NCBI GenBank assembly: GCA_945861385.1
Contig: CAMAUI010000039.1
Location: 1 to 36,112 of the forward strand
DNA: 36,112 bases
Source of the DNA: Prosthecobacter debontii
GTDB lineage: Bacteria; Verrucomicrobiota; Verrucomicrobiia; Chthoniobacterales; Chthoniobacteraceae
Direction: 5' to 3'
Part shown: positions 15,051 to 23,649 of the stretch, piece by piece
Position numbering within the stretch: position 1 is the first letter of the stretch
Layout of the letters: every line of letters begins with the position of its first letter
Position numbers and translations under genes: made by a program
The notes under the pieces: generated by a model
Seen by the model: the letters and a program-made list of their open reading frames with translations, nothing else
What the model was told of the DNA's origin: nothing
Database searches by the model: none

Positions 15051-15491
15051 TCAGTAAATATCGAGCGCGACCGGGATCACTTCGCGGCGCTTCGTCTCCA
15101 CGCGGATGCCGGCTCCGCCTGCGCTGGAGCGCACAGTGTCCTGCTCCAGCCACTCCACCTCGACGATGCGGAACGGACGCTTGTCCGGAGCGACGACCAC
15201 GCCCACATCGCGCGCCGTGAGGAGGTAGTCATGGTGCTCCATCGGGAGCGGCAGGGCTGCGGAAAGACTTGTGGGCACGGGGTCTCCACTCTTCTGCAGG
15301 AAGGCAATGGTCGCCACGGAGGCACAAGCGCCAGCGACAAGCGGCAACAGCCACCGGCGAAAAAGCATCGCGACGCCACCCGTCGCCGGGAGCGGCGCCT
15401 GCGGGCGCGCGGCGGTGAGCCGGGCCATCAGCGCGGGAGGCAGATCCGCGGGTTTCATTTTCTCCAGGGCATTCTCGATCGGATCCTTCAC
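15051..15491 (-). CDS. Single-pass membrane anti-sigma-like protein
   Basis: The protein has 146 residues. A cytoplasmic N-terminal part (MKDPIENALEKMKPADLPPAL) leads to one membrane segment (about 47-65, RWLLPLVAGACASVATIAFL). About 80 periplasmic residues follow (HHDYLLTARDVGVVV, then RIVEVEWLEQDTV). The start is taken as the GTG that overlaps the sigma factor stop (GTGA). No zinc-binding HxxxCxxC motif is seen, so it is not a ZAS-type anti-sigma factor. Its role is inferred from topology and from its place right behind the ECF sigma gene. Confidence 0.65.
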   Translation of the reverse strand: MKDPIENALEKMKPADLPPALMARLTAARPQAPLPATGGVAMLFRRWLLPLVAGACASVATIAFLQKSGDPVPTSLSAALPLPMEHHDYLLTARDVGVVVAPDKRPFRIVEVEWLEQDTVRSSAGGAGIRVETKRREVIPVALDIY

Positions 15492-15982
15492 AGCAGCACC
15501 CCTTTCAAATTCGTCCGCAATTCCTCGATCGCGTAGCGGTAGCGCGAGGCGGCGGTGTTCAGCGGCACGCCGGTCACCCCGGCGATCTCCTGGAAAGTGA
15601 GGCCTCCCCACACTTTGAGGCTCACCACCTCGCGATAATTGGGCGGGAGTGATTTCACGGCGTCCTCCAGCAGGCGCTGCGTGTCCCTCTGCTCCACATC
15701 CGGGCAAAAGCACGATATCTCCGGTGCGCCATGAATCTCCTCCCGCACGGCCCTGCGGTCCACGCTTCGCGCAAGGTCAATCGCCCGGCGGCGGATCGTG
15801 GCGTAAATGAGCGCGTCATTCGGCCTCCCGCCCGCGCGCTGCCAGGACTCGACGAGCGAATCCTGGAGGACGTCCTCGGCGTCCTGTTCGCTTCGCGTTT
15901 GCTGTCGGGCATAAAGCAGAAACCGGCCCCCGTTTTCCCGGAGCCAGTCCCGCCACTCGTCGGGTGTTGGAAAATGTTGCAC
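15488..15982 (-). CDS. ECF-family RNA polymerase sigma factor
   Basis: The protein has 164 residues. The region 2 helices show LLYARQQTRSEQDAEDVLQD, then SLVESW and IRRRAIDLARS. Region 4 shows LEDAVKSLPPNYREVV, then LTFQEIAGVTGVPLNTAASRYRYAIEEL with the helix-turn-helix. There is no region 1 or 3, as expected for an extracytoplasmic-function sigma factor. It is the first gene of a sigma/anti-sigma/PDZ operon and the next gene starts within its stop. It diverges from fabG across about 100 bases; a self-recognised promoter might lie there but I cannot identify it. Confidence 0.9.
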   Translation of the reverse strand: MQHFPTPDEWRDWLRENGGRFLLYARQQTRSEQDAEDVLQDSLVESWQRAGGRPNDALIYATIRRRAIDLARSVDRRAVREEIHGAPEISCFCPDVEQRDTQRLLEDAVKSLPPNYREVVSLKVWGGLTFQEIAGVTGVPLNTAASRYRYAIEELRTNLKGVLL

Positions 15983-16084
15983 GGCTGCTTGGACATATTG
16001 TCACCCGTGGAGGCGGCACCGCTCGAACTAATTGTTTCCGAAATTTTCTTGGCGTGCGCGCCCGCCCGCCCATTCTCCGCGCCC

Positions 16085-16828
16085 ATGAAATTTGCAAACC
16101 AGGTAGCCATCATCACCGGAGCCGGCCGCGGGATTGGCCGCGCCATCGCGCTGAAACTCGCCAGCGAAGGAGCCCGCGTGGCAGTCGTCTCCCGGACGGA
16201 AAAAAACAGCGTGCAGGTCGCCGAGGAAATCAACGCGAGGTTCGCGGGCCTTGCCCGGCCCTACTCCGTGGATGTCGCCGACCACGCCGCCGTGCAGGAG
16301 CTCTGCGCAAAAATCACCGCCGACTTCACCCGCGTGGACATCCTCGTGAACAACGCCGGCATCACCCGCGACGGCCTTTCCATGCGCATGAGCGTCGAGG
16401 ATTGGGACGCCGTGCTCGCCACGAACCTCCGCGGTGCGTTCAATTTTTACCAGGGCGTCGCACGCGGCATGATGAAGCAGCGCTCCGGCCGCATCATCAA
16501 CATCGCCAGCGTCGCGGGCCTCATGGGCAACGCCGGCCAGGCCAATTACGCGGCGAGCAAGGCCGGCCTCATTGCATTCACCAAAGTCATCGCCCGCGAA
16601 CTCGCCACGCGGGGCATCACCGCGAACGCCGTCGCGCCCGGCTTCATCACCACCGACATGACCGACGTCCTCTCCCAGGAGATCAAGGACGGCGTCGTGA
16701 AACAAATCCCCGTCCAGCGATTCGGGGAGCCGGATGACATCGCATCCGCCGTCGCATTTCTGGCCAGCGCCGAAGCCCGGTACATCACAGGCCAGTGCCT
16801 CCCGGTGGACGGCGGTCTCGTGATGTAG
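16085..16828 (+). CDS. fabG: 3-oxoacyl-ACP reductase
   Basis: FabG reduces 3-oxoacyl-ACP with NADPH in fatty-acid elongation. The 247-residue protein has all the classical short-chain dehydrogenase motifs: TGAGRGIG (11-18) for the cofactor, NNAG (89-92), and the catalytic Asn114, Ser142, Tyr155 and Lys159 (YAASK). It also has the PGFITTDMT loop and the C-terminal YITGQCLPVDGG typical of FabG. The ATG at 16085 starts the first strand (MKFANQVAIITG). It probably shares a transcript with sixA, 47 bases downstream. Other SDR reductases look alike, but FabG is the closest match by motif. Confidence 0.9.
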   Translation: MKFANQVAIITGAGRGIGRAIALKLASEGARVAVVSRTEKNSVQVAEEINARFAGLARPYSVDVADHAAVQELCAKITADFTRVDILVNNAGITRDGLSMRMSVEDWDAVLATNLRGAFNFYQGVARGMMKQRSGRIINIASVAGLMGNAGQANYAASKAGLIAFTKVIARELATRGITANAVAPGFITTDMTDVLSQEIKDGVVKQIPVQRFGEPDDIASAVAFLASAEARYITGQCLPVDGGLVM

Positions 16829-16875
16829 AGAATCGCCTCTCGACAGGCCGCGCACGAAATACGAATTTCACCGCC

Positions 16876-17343
16876 ATGGAACTGTATCTCCTCCGGCATG
16901 CCGATGCAGAGACGGTCGCCCAGTCGGACGACGAGCGATTTCTTTCCGAGAAGGGCATGCAGCAATCGCAGCGCGTCGCACGCTTCTGCGAAGCGCATGA
17001 GATCAAGCCCGACATCATCTTCAGTAGCCCACTCCGGCGCACGCACCAGACTGCTGCAATCGTCGCTGACAAGCTTCGGGTGGAACTCAAGACCGTCCGC
17101 TGGCTTGGCTGCGGCGCGCAGGCTTCCGATATGCTCGCGCAGATCCGCGAGTACCGGAATCTCCCGTCCCTCATGCTCGTGGGCCACGAGCCGGATCTTG
17201 GCCTGTTCACCGCATTCATGATCGGCACGGGACACGGCGAAAACATCCACGTCAGGAAAGGCGCCCTCATCAAACTCAGCGTTGCGGAATTTGCGGAGGC
17301 GGGTGCCAGCCTCGAGTTCCTGCTCCCGCCAAAGCTCCTCTAA
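16876..17343 (+). CDS. sixA: SixA-type phosphohistidine phosphatase
   Basis: The 155-residue protein belongs to the short histidine-phosphatase branch. LLRHADAE gives the RH motif (Arg7, His8, the phosphorylated residue), SSPLRRTHQTA carries the second arginine, and LVGHEPDL gives the second histidine (His104). SixA in Escherichia coli removes phosphate from histidine-phosphotransfer domains. The lack of a longer cap domain separates it from phosphoglycerate mutases. Its target in this organism is not shown by the sequence. Confidence 0.85.
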   Translation: MELYLLRHADAETVAQSDDERFLSEKGMQQSQRVARFCEAHEIKPDIIFSSPLRRTHQTAAIVADKLRVELKTVRWLGCGAQASDMLAQIREYRNLPSLMLVGHEPDLGLFTAFMIGTGHGENIHVRKGALIKLSVAEFAEAGASLEFLLPPKLL

Positions 17344-17432
17344 GCTCCCGCCTTCAGCGCATCCGCAGAAATTCCACCCGCTGCCGCGCCGACGGGCTCG
17401 CACGCGCCCGTGGAAAATTGCGATATTTACCC

Positions 17433-17460
17433 TTGCCACACCGGGGGTTGGCGCTAGTTT
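17433..17460 (+). promoter_or_regulatory. Candidate sigma-70-type promoter of rpsA
   Basis: TTGCCA (17433-17438) and TAGTTT (17455-17460) are separated by 16 bases, about 95 bases before the rpsA ATG. The leader after it holds a small palindrome around GGTAACC. No Shine-Dalgarno sequence precedes the ATG (CCAAATAACAAAATG), which is usual for S1 mRNAs that are autoregulated by the S1 protein. Confidence 0.5.
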
Positions 17461-17555
17461 GCGCGCCCCTTTTCCCGCAATAGGTGTGTGCATGTGCGCA
17501 GACCCGGGGGGAGGGCAAAATCGGTAACCGTGGTTAGTTTTCTCCAAATAACAAA

Positions 17556-19238
17556 ATGATCGAAATGAAGGAACTGCTCGCGAAGTCGAATGCGATTCGC
17601 GACTATAGGGAGGGCAGCATTGTCAAAGGCACAGTCCTCGAAATCCGTCCAAGGGAAGTTCTCGTGGACATCGGCTACAAGTCGGAAGGCGCGATCCCCT
17701 CGAGCGAGTTTGACGACATGGAAAACATGCAGGTCGGCGACGAAGTGGAAGTGCTGATCGTGCGCCTGGAAAACGACGACGGCATGGTCGTCCTGTCCCG
17801 CGAACGCGCGGCGGCACGCCAGAATTGGGAGAAGATCGTGCAGGTCTTCCACGCTGGCGGCCTGATCAAGGGCAAGGTGAAGTCCGCGGTGAAGGGCGGT
17901 CTCCTCGTCAATATCGGCGTCGAAGCGTTCCTGCCCGGCTCGCAGATAGACATCCTGCCTCCGAAGGATCTCACGCCATTCATCGGCAACACCTACGATT
18001 TCAAAATCGTCAAAATCATGGATGACCGCCGCAATGTGGTCCTCAGCCGCCGCGAGATCATCGAGGCGGAGCGCAGCGAGAAGCGCGGCCAGTTCATGGC
18101 CAGCAAGAGCATCGGCGACATCGTCAAGGGCGTGGTGAAAAACATCACGGACTTCGGCGCATTCGTGGATCTCGACGGGATGGACGGCCTCCTGCACATC
18201 ACCGACATCAGTTGGGGCCGCGTGAACCACCCGAACGAGGTGCTCAAGGTGGGCCAGGAAATTGACGTGATGGTGCTCGACATTAACAAGGACAAGGAGC
18301 GCGTCTCCCTCGGCCTCAAGCAGACGCTGAAAAACCCGTGGGACAAGATCGAGGAGCGTTTCGCGATCGGCTCGAAGGTCTCCGGCAAGGTTACCAACCT
18401 CATGCCCTACGGCGCATTCATCGAACTCGAGGAGGGCGTCGAAGGCCTCATCCACGTCTCCGAACTCTCGTGGACCAAGCGCATCGCCCGCCCCGGCGAC
18501 GTGCTCACCCTGGGCTCATCGGTCGAGGCCGTCGTGCTCGGCGTGAACAAGGACGAGCAGAAAATCTCGCTCGGCGTCCGCCAGCTCGAAGCCAACCCGT
18601 GGGACGAGATGGAGCACAAATACCCAATCGGCAAAACCGTCAAGGGCATCGTCCGCAACCTCACCGCATACGGCGCATTCGTCGAACTCGAGGAGGGCAT
18701 TGATGGCATGATCCACGTCTCCGACATGAGCTGGACGCGCAAGATCAATCATCCTTCCGAAATGGTGAAGAAGGGCGACGAGTTGGAAGCCGTGGTCATT
18801 GACATTGATAAGAATGCCCAGCGCATCAGCCTCGGCATGAAACAACTCGATGAAGACCCGTGGAAGAACATCGAATCCCGCTTCAAGGTCGGCGACATGG
18901 TCAAGGGCCGTGTCGGCAAGATCACCACATTCGGCGCGTTCATCGAGCTCGAGGGTGACATTGACGGCCTCGTTCACATCTCGCAGATCAGCGAAGAGCG
19001 CGTGGAGAAGATCAAGGACGTCCTCAAACAGGGCGACGAGATCAGCTCTCGTGTCATCAAGGTGGACAAGGTGGAGCGCCGCATCGGCCTTTCCATCAAG
19101 GCTGCCAACTACAACGAGGAGGACATGAAGCGCGAAGCCGCTGCATTCGAAACCGCCCTCAAGCCCGGCGAAGACATGGTCGGGCTCGACAAGGCGTTCG
19201 CCAGCGCGCTCGACGACTTCCGTCCGGGCGAAAACTAG
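17556..19238 (+). CDS. rpsA: 30S ribosomal protein S1
   Basis: S1 binds mRNA leaders and brings them to the 30S subunit. The 560-residue protein has six S1 (OB-fold) domains, starting near residues 19, 101, 187, 271, 358 and 445. The last four show the strongly conserved 'G..V.G.V.....FGAF(V/I)(D/E)L' pattern with 'HISD.SW'-like ends. This is the usual full-length layout. The C-terminal 40 residues are acidic and non-repetitive. The ATG lacks a Shine-Dalgarno sequence, fitting S1-dependent or autoregulated initiation. A strong hairpin terminator follows 21 bases after the stop. Confidence 0.97.
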   Translation: MIEMKELLAKSNAIRDYREGSIVKGTVLEIRPREVLVDIGYKSEGAIPSSEFDDMENMQVGDEVEVLIVRLENDDGMVVLSRERAAARQNWEKIVQVFHAGGLIKGKVKSAVKGGLLVNIGVEAFLPGSQIDILPPKDLTPFIGNTYDFKIVKIMDDRRNVVLSRREIIEAERSEKRGQFMASKSIGDIVKGVVKNITDFGAFVDLDGMDGLLHITDISWGRVNHPNEVLKVGQEIDVMVLDINKDKERVSLGLKQTLKNPWDKIEERFAIGSKVSGKVTNLMPYGAFIELEEGVEGLIHVSELSWTKRIARPGDVLTLGSSVEAVVLGVNKDEQKISLGVRQLEANPWDEMEHKYPIGKTVKGIVRNLTAYGAFVELEEGIDGMIHVSDMSWTRKINHPSEMVKKGDELEAVVIDIDKNAQRISLGMKQLDEDPWKNIESRFKVGDMVKGRVGKITTFGAFIELEGDIDGLVHISQISEERVEKIKDVLKQGDEISSRVIKVDKVERRIGLSIKAANYNEEDMKREAAAFETALKPGEDMVGLDKAFASALDDFRPGEN

Positions 19239-19259
19239 GATCGCTGACAACAATCACAG

Positions 19260-19300
19260 CCGCGGGTGCCGCCGGAAGGAGGCACCCGCGGTTTGTTTTT
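19260..19300 (+). terminator. Rho-independent terminator of rpsA
   Basis: An 11-bp perfect stem, CCGCGGGTGCC with GGCACCCGCGG, closes a 10-base loop and is followed directly by TTTGTTTTT. This is a textbook intrinsic terminator just behind rpsA. Confidence 0.95.
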
Positions 19301-19366
19301 CCGGGGTCGCTCATGCATCGGGAAGCGGCTTGCCGCCCTGCCTGCGGCCCGTATCTTCCGCAGCCC

Positions 19367-20575
19367 ATGAACCGCCGCATCCTGCTCTGCCTCCTCGCCG
19401 CCGCAGGCGCGCATGCGGAGCCCGTGAAGTTTTCCGATCCACCACACAGTTATTGGACACGCCCGCTCAAGGACAGATTGAGCCCGCTGATCACCGCCAT
19501 CGAGACCGGCAAAGTTCCGCTCGACGCCAGCAGCGACCTTGCATTCCTCCGCTCAATCCTCCGCCTGCTCGAAGTGCCCGAGTCCTCGCAGATGCTCGTT
19601 TTTTCCGCCACGAGTCTCCAGCAGGCGATCATCTCGCCCGCGAATCCCCGCGCACTTTATTTCAACGAGGAAACCTACGTCGGCTACATTCCCGGGGGAA
19701 AAATCGAGGTCATCTCGATGGACCCGGCGCTTGGCGCGATTTTCCACATCATTCCCGTGCCGCGCGGCGGCTATCCGCAGGTCGAACGCTCGACGAAGTG
19801 CATGAACTGCCACGTGGACGCGGAAACACGCAATGTTCCGGGCCTCGTCGTAAAGTCGGTGATCCCCGGCCCGAATGGCGGGAGTCTCATGGCATTTCGC
19901 AAGGAGCAGAACGGTCATGCAGTCCCGTTCGCCGAGCGGTTTGGCGGCTGGTATCTCACCGGTAAGCACGGAATCACCGGCCACTGGGGCAACGTCGCCG
20001 GCCGCTTCAACGCGGGACAGCTCACCAAGATCCCGCTCGATCCGGCAGCACGCTTCGAGGCTTCGCGCCATCTCCGGGCGACGAGCGATATTCTCCCGCA
20101 GCTCATCCACGAGCATCAGGCCGGGTTCGACAACCGGGTCATCGAAGCAGCCTACCGCACCCGCGAACTTCTCACCGCCAAAGCGCCCGACGCCCCGGCG
20201 CAGATCGAAAAATTTGCGCGCGATCTTGCGCGCTACATCCTTTTCGCGGACGAAGCCGCGCTGCCGGGCCCGGTGGAAGGTGATCCCGATTACAAGGCGG
20301 ACTTCCTCCGCAACCAGCGTCTGGTCGGCACCGCATCGCTCAAGGCGTTCGAGCTGAAGACGCGCCTCTTCCGCTTCCGGTGCAGCTACATGATCTACAG
20401 CCCTCTCTTCCAAGGCCTCGATCCGGCGCTCAAGCAGCGCATCTACCGCCGCATCGGGCAGGCGCTCGACACCACGCGGCCCGACGCCGAATTCGCATAC
20501 CTCCCCGTGGCGGAGAAACAGGGCATCCGCACAATCCTGCGGGCGACGCTCCGCGAACTGCCTGCCGGCTGGTGA
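19367..20575 (+). CDS. Exported monohaem c-type cytochrome-like protein
   Basis: The 402-residue protein starts with a signal peptide (MNRRILLCLLAAAGAHA). A single CMNCH motif (Cys145, Cys148, His149) predicts covalent haem c, probably in the periplasm. The rest does not look like a classical small cytochrome c domain: LYFNEETYVGYIPGGKIEV lies before the haem site and GGWYLTGKHGITGHWGN after it. Homologues with this layout are frequent in Verrucomicrobia and Planctomycetes and have no known function. The ATG at 19367 is chosen because it starts the signal peptide. It stands alone and converges with the fused permease gene. Confidence 0.75.
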   Translation: MNRRILLCLLAAAGAHAEPVKFSDPPHSYWTRPLKDRLSPLITAIETGKVPLDASSDLAFLRSILRLLEVPESSQMLVFSATSLQQAIISPANPRALYFNEETYVGYIPGGKIEVISMDPALGAIFHIIPVPRGGYPQVERSTKCMNCHVDAETRNVPGLVVKSVIPGPNGGSLMAFRKEQNGHAVPFAERFGGWYLTGKHGITGHWGNVAGRFNAGQLTKIPLDPAARFEASRHLRATSDILPQLIHEHQAGFDNRVIEAAYRTRELLTAKAPDAPAQIEKFARDLARYILFADEAALPGPVEGDPDYKADFLRNQRLVGTASLKAFELKTRLFRFRCSYMIYSPLFQGLDPALKQRIYRRIGQALDTTRPDAEFAYLPVAEKQGIRTILRATLRELPAGW

Positions 20576-20584
20576 AAATCCCGC

Positions 20585-22276
20585 TCACACGCGGAACAGC
20601 GCGCCGAGTTTCCTCCCGAGAACCTTGCTCGCGACGGCGATGGTGAGGCCGAGGAAAATCATCGCCCATACGCCGAGCGCGGCGGCGAGGTACTTGCCGT
20701 CACCGATGAGATTGAACAGCTCGAAGATCGCCTTGGTGATCGGGAAATGCTGCTGCTTTTGCGCGAGGATGAGCGAGTCGCTGACCTCGAGCATCGCAAA
20801 CGCAAACGCAAGCAGCCCGCCTGCAAGGACGTTGGCCGCGATGAGCGGGAACGTGATCCGCCGCAGCGTGCGCAAGGGCGGACAGCCGAGATTTTGCGCC
20901 GCCTCCTCAAGCGTCTCGCTCGTCTGCTGAAGCCCCGCCACGGCGCTGCGAACCACATAGGGCAGCCGCCGGATCGCGTAGGCGATGACAAGGATGAGCG
21001 TGGGATCTTTTCCCGGATCGAAGGCCTCGAAAATTTGTCCCGGCTGGGTCATCGCGAGGTAGCCAAACGCCAGCACAAGCCCCGGCACGGCGAGCGGGAG
21101 CATGGCGAGCGCATCGAGCAAGTGCCGGCCTGGCAGCTTGGTCCGGACGATGACGTACGCGATGGCGACGCCGAGCACCACGTCGAACACGACGCTGATG
21201 CCGGCGTACTTGAGCGAGTTCACGATGCTGGGCACGGTGAGGTAGTGGCCGAGCGCGGATTCCCAATGGCGCGTGGTGAACGAACGCGGCAGGATCGTGG
21301 CATACCAGTCGTCGGAGAACGACTCGAGGATCACGCCGATGTGCGGCAGCAGCGCGATCAACGTGACGCCCGCGAAGCCGGCCGTACACAGCCACGCAGT
21401 CACACGGCTGGTGTCGCGCGCGCCGCCGGCGGTCGTTGCCTTTGCCACCATCGCATGCTGCCCGCGGCCAAATGCGAGCTTGCTCGCCAGGTAGAGCAGC
21501 AGCGAACTGGCAAGCATCACCACGACAAGGGCGAACGGAAACGGATTGCCGCTGATTTCCTTGATGCCGTTGAAAATCTGCACGCTCGCGAGCCGCGAAT
21601 AATCGAAGACGAGCGGCGTGCCGAGGTCGGTGAATGCGAAGATGAAGACGATCGTTCCACCCGCAAAAACGCCCGGCATGATCAATGGCAGCGTGATGCG
21701 CCGGAACCTGCGGAGGCCCGTGCAGCCAAGGTTTGCGGCGGCCTCCTCCATCGCAGGATCCACGTTCGCAAGCGCGGCGGTCAGATTCAGGAAGAGAATC
21801 GGGTACAAGTTCAGCGCCTGGATCACGACGACACCCCAAAACTGCCCGCGCCCGAGCCAGTCAATCACCTCACCCGGCCCGAGAATCCCGATGTCCGTCA
21901 GCAGCGCGTTGAAAGATCCCATCTGGCCAAACATCATTTTCAACCCGATCGCGCCGACGAATGGCGGCAGGATCATCGGCACGAGGATCAGCGCGTTCAG
22001 CAGGCGTTTGCCGGGAAAGTTGAAACGGTCGGCGACAAAGGCCAGCGGCAGCGCAAGCACGAGCGTCACGAGAGTCGTCGTCACCGCCAGCAGGAAGCTG
22101 TTCGCGAGGCCCTCACGGTAGATCTGGTTCGCGAAGACCTCGCGGATGTAATCAAGCGTGAAACGCCCGTCTTCGAAAAACGCCCGCTGAACCGTCGTCC
22201 CGATCGGCCACACGAGGAAGCACCCGAGCAGCACGGCCGTGATGGCCCATACGATCCAGGCGAGCGATTTGGACAT
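20585..22276 (-). CDS. Fused two-domain ABC permease (iron(III)/thiamine-type)
   Basis: The 563-residue membrane protein contains two binding-protein-dependent permease domains in one chain (about 1-265 and 285-563), about 12 membrane helices in all. Each half has its EAA loop, which docks the ATPase: EEAAANLGCTGLRRFRRI near 175 and EEAAQNLGCPPLRTLRRI near 455. This fused layout is that of FbpB/AfuB (ferric iron) and ThiP (thiamine) permeases. Neither the ATPase nor a binding protein lies next to it, so the substrate cannot be read from context. Iron is the more common case but not proven. Confidence 0.85.
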   Translation of the reverse strand: MSKSLAWIVWAITAVLLGCFLVWPIGTTVQRAFFEDGRFTLDYIREVFANQIYREGLANSFLLAVTTTLVTLVLALPLAFVADRFNFPGKRLLNALILVPMILPPFVGAIGLKMMFGQMGSFNALLTDIGILGPGEVIDWLGRGQFWGVVVIQALNLYPILFLNLTAALANVDPAMEEAAANLGCTGLRRFRRITLPLIMPGVFAGGTIVFIFAFTDLGTPLVFDYSRLASVQIFNGIKEISGNPFPFALVVVMLASSLLLYLASKLAFGRGQHAMVAKATTAGGARDTSRVTAWLCTAGFAGVTLIALLPHIGVILESFSDDWYATILPRSFTTRHWESALGHYLTVPSIVNSLKYAGISVVFDVVLGVAIAYVIVRTKLPGRHLLDALAMLPLAVPGLVLAFGYLAMTQPGQIFEAFDPGKDPTLILVIAYAIRRLPYVVRSAVAGLQQTSETLEEAAQNLGCPPLRTLRRITFPLIAANVLAGGLLAFAFAMLEVSDSLILAQKQQHFPITKAIFELFNLIGDGKYLAAALGVWAMIFLGLTIAVASKVLGRKLGALFRV

Positions 22277-22393
22277 GCGCGGGCTTTAATGCCCGGCATC
22301 ACGCAGGCCAAGCGAGAAGCATCCCATGCGATGTGTCGCATCCGACCAGTCCGATCCGGAGTTCAGCGTCATGCGGGGCGATCGAAGCGGCGA

Positions 22394-22551
22394 GGGACGC
22401 ACTCTGCCCAAGGGCGCATCTCAGTTTTTGAGCACCGATGCGGGCGGAGGCTCATACCTCTTGCTCATGCTCATGCTCAACGCGCCGCGAGCAAGAGCAT
22501 GAGCAAGCGTAAGAGGGCGACCTGCCAAAAACTGGGACGCGCTCTGCCCAA
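22394..22551. repeat. Long imperfect palindrome with flanking direct repeats
   Basis: The left arm (about 22403-22478) carries GGGCGCATCTCAGTTTTTGAG and then CTCTTGCTCATGCTCATGCTC. The right arm (about 22489-22550) carries the mirror image, GAGCAAGAGCATGAGCAAGCG then AAGAGGGCG and CCAAAAACTGGGACGCG. They would form a long hairpin around an AACGCGCCGC loop. An 18-bp direct repeat, GGGACGC(A/G)CTCTGCCCAA, lies at 22394-22411 and 22534-22551, exactly 140 bases apart. A half copy of the palindrome lies at 151-213. The wider gap 22277-22669 contains no gene. Confidence 0.75.
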
Positions 22552-22613
22552 TCTCCGCTGCGTTGCGCCTTTGCACGAGTTCCAATTCACGATGTAGGAT
22601 AACAGCCAGCCTC

Positions 22614-22642
22614 TTGACGACGCGGGGTCCACCACATTACTT
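22614..22642 (+). promoter_or_regulatory. Candidate promoter of the L,D-transpeptidase gene
   Basis: TTGACG (22614-22619) and TTACTT (22637-22642) are 17 bases apart and end 27 bases before the ATG. The -35 box is close to consensus and the -10 box is poor. A second possible pair is TTGCAC (22571-22576) with TAGGAT (22595-22600), 18 bases apart. Confidence 0.35.
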
Positions 22643-22669
22643 CCCGCCGTTCCACGCACCCAACCATTC

Positions 22670-23284
22670 ATGAATCCAGCCCGCATTTTGTGTTTAGCTG
22701 TCATCTCCACCATCGTCGCCGGATGCGCGTATGACCGGCGTCTGAGCACTGACACCGTGTATCTTGGCGGCCGCCGCGTGCCCTCACCCGACCAGAACGA
22801 CCCCAAAAGGCGGATGAACTTCGATAACATCTCCTACTGGGATGGCGACCACGTCCCCGGCGCGCCGAGAGTCCGCATCAATCTCAGTGAGCAAAAGGCC
22901 TTCTTCTTCAAGGGCGATCAACTCGTCGGAATTTCCCTCATTTCCACGGGGCGCGAGGGCTTCCAGACCCCGGGCGGCGAGTTCAAAATCCAGCAGAAGA
23001 ACAAGGATCACGTCTCCTCGGTGTTTGGCGACTACGTGGATGCGGCCACAGGCGCCGTAGTTAAAAAGGACATTGACCGCCGGGTGGACCCGATGCCGCG
23101 TGGCGCGAAATACGATGGCGCGAAGATGCCGTTTTTCATGCGCATCAACGGCGGCGTTGGGATGCACGCGGGGTTTCTGCCCGGCTACCCAGCCTCTCAC
23201 GGCTGCATCAGGATGCCGATGTTCATGGCGGAGGCCTTCTTCCGCAACGTGAGCGTGGGAACGCCCATCTCGATCACTCACTGA
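22670..23284 (+). CDS. YkuD-type L,D-transpeptidase lipoprotein
   Basis: The 204-residue protein has a lipoprotein signal peptide with lipobox VAGC (Cys19). The YkuD domain follows. It has strand VRINLSEQKAFFFKGDQLV, the QTPGGEFKI turn typical of the family, and the catalytic motif HAGF (His166) with SHGCIRMP (Ser176, His177, Gly178, Cys179, Arg181). Such enzymes form 3-3 peptidoglycan cross-links or attach proteins to peptidoglycan, using the cysteine as nucleophile. All key residues are present. The rhodanese gene begins on the next base after its stop, so the two are co-transcribed. Confidence 0.9.
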   Translation: MNPARILCLAVISTIVAGCAYDRRLSTDTVYLGGRRVPSPDQNDPKRRMNFDNISYWDGDHVPGAPRVRINLSEQKAFFFKGDQLVGISLISTGREGFQTPGGEFKIQQKNKDHVSSVFGDYVDAATGAVVKKDIDRRVDPMPRGAKYDGAKMPFFMRINGGVGMHAGFLPGYPASHGCIRMPMFMAEAFFRNVSVGTPISITH

Positions 23285-23620
23285 ATGGCCACGCACGTCC
23301 CGGAAGTCAGCGTCGTGGAACTACAGTCTCTCCTCGCCGCGCCGAACCCGCCGCGCCTCATTGACGTGCGTGAGCCGGATGAATGGGACCATTGCCGCAT
23401 TTCCGGCGCGGAACTGATGCCCCTCTCGCAGTGGCCGCAACGCGCGATCGAACACCTGAAAGACAAAGCGCAGCCTCTCTTGATCCACTGCCACCACGGC
23501 GGGCGCTCCGCGCGGGCGGCCTCGTGGCTGCTGGAGCAGGGCTTTGCCGACGTCCGGAATGTGGCCGGCGGGATTGATGCATGGGCCACGGAGATTGATC
23601 CGACGGTGCCCCGATACTGA
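23285..23620 (+). CDS. Rhodanese-like domain protein
   Basis: The 111-residue protein is a single rhodanese domain with RLIDVREPDEWDHCRI (24-39), an active-site loop HCHHGGRSA with Cys69, and a C-terminal VRNVAGGIDAW. The cysteine would carry a persulfide in sulfur transfer. It has no signal peptide and is probably cytoplasmic, although it is joined without a gap to an exported L,D-transpeptidase. The substrate is unknown. Confidence 0.9.
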   Translation: MATHVPEVSVVELQSLLAAPNPPRLIDVREPDEWDHCRISGAELMPLSQWPQRAIEHLKDKAQPLLIHCHHGGRSARAASWLLEQGFADVRNVAGGIDAWATEIDPTVPRY

Positions 23621-23649
23621 GCCGCTCGAACCCCGCAAACCCGCAGAAA

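Noticed and set aside
22277-22393. A small gene between the fused permease and the palindrome
   Set aside because: No frame has a start with a ribosome-binding site or a recognisable motif; the stretch appears to be plain intergenic DNA.
20747-22597. A 616-codon open frame antisense to the fused permease
   Set aside because: The predicted product is Arg/Glu/His-rich with no motif, while the other strand shows two clear permease domains. The same applies to the antisense frame at 28119-29801.
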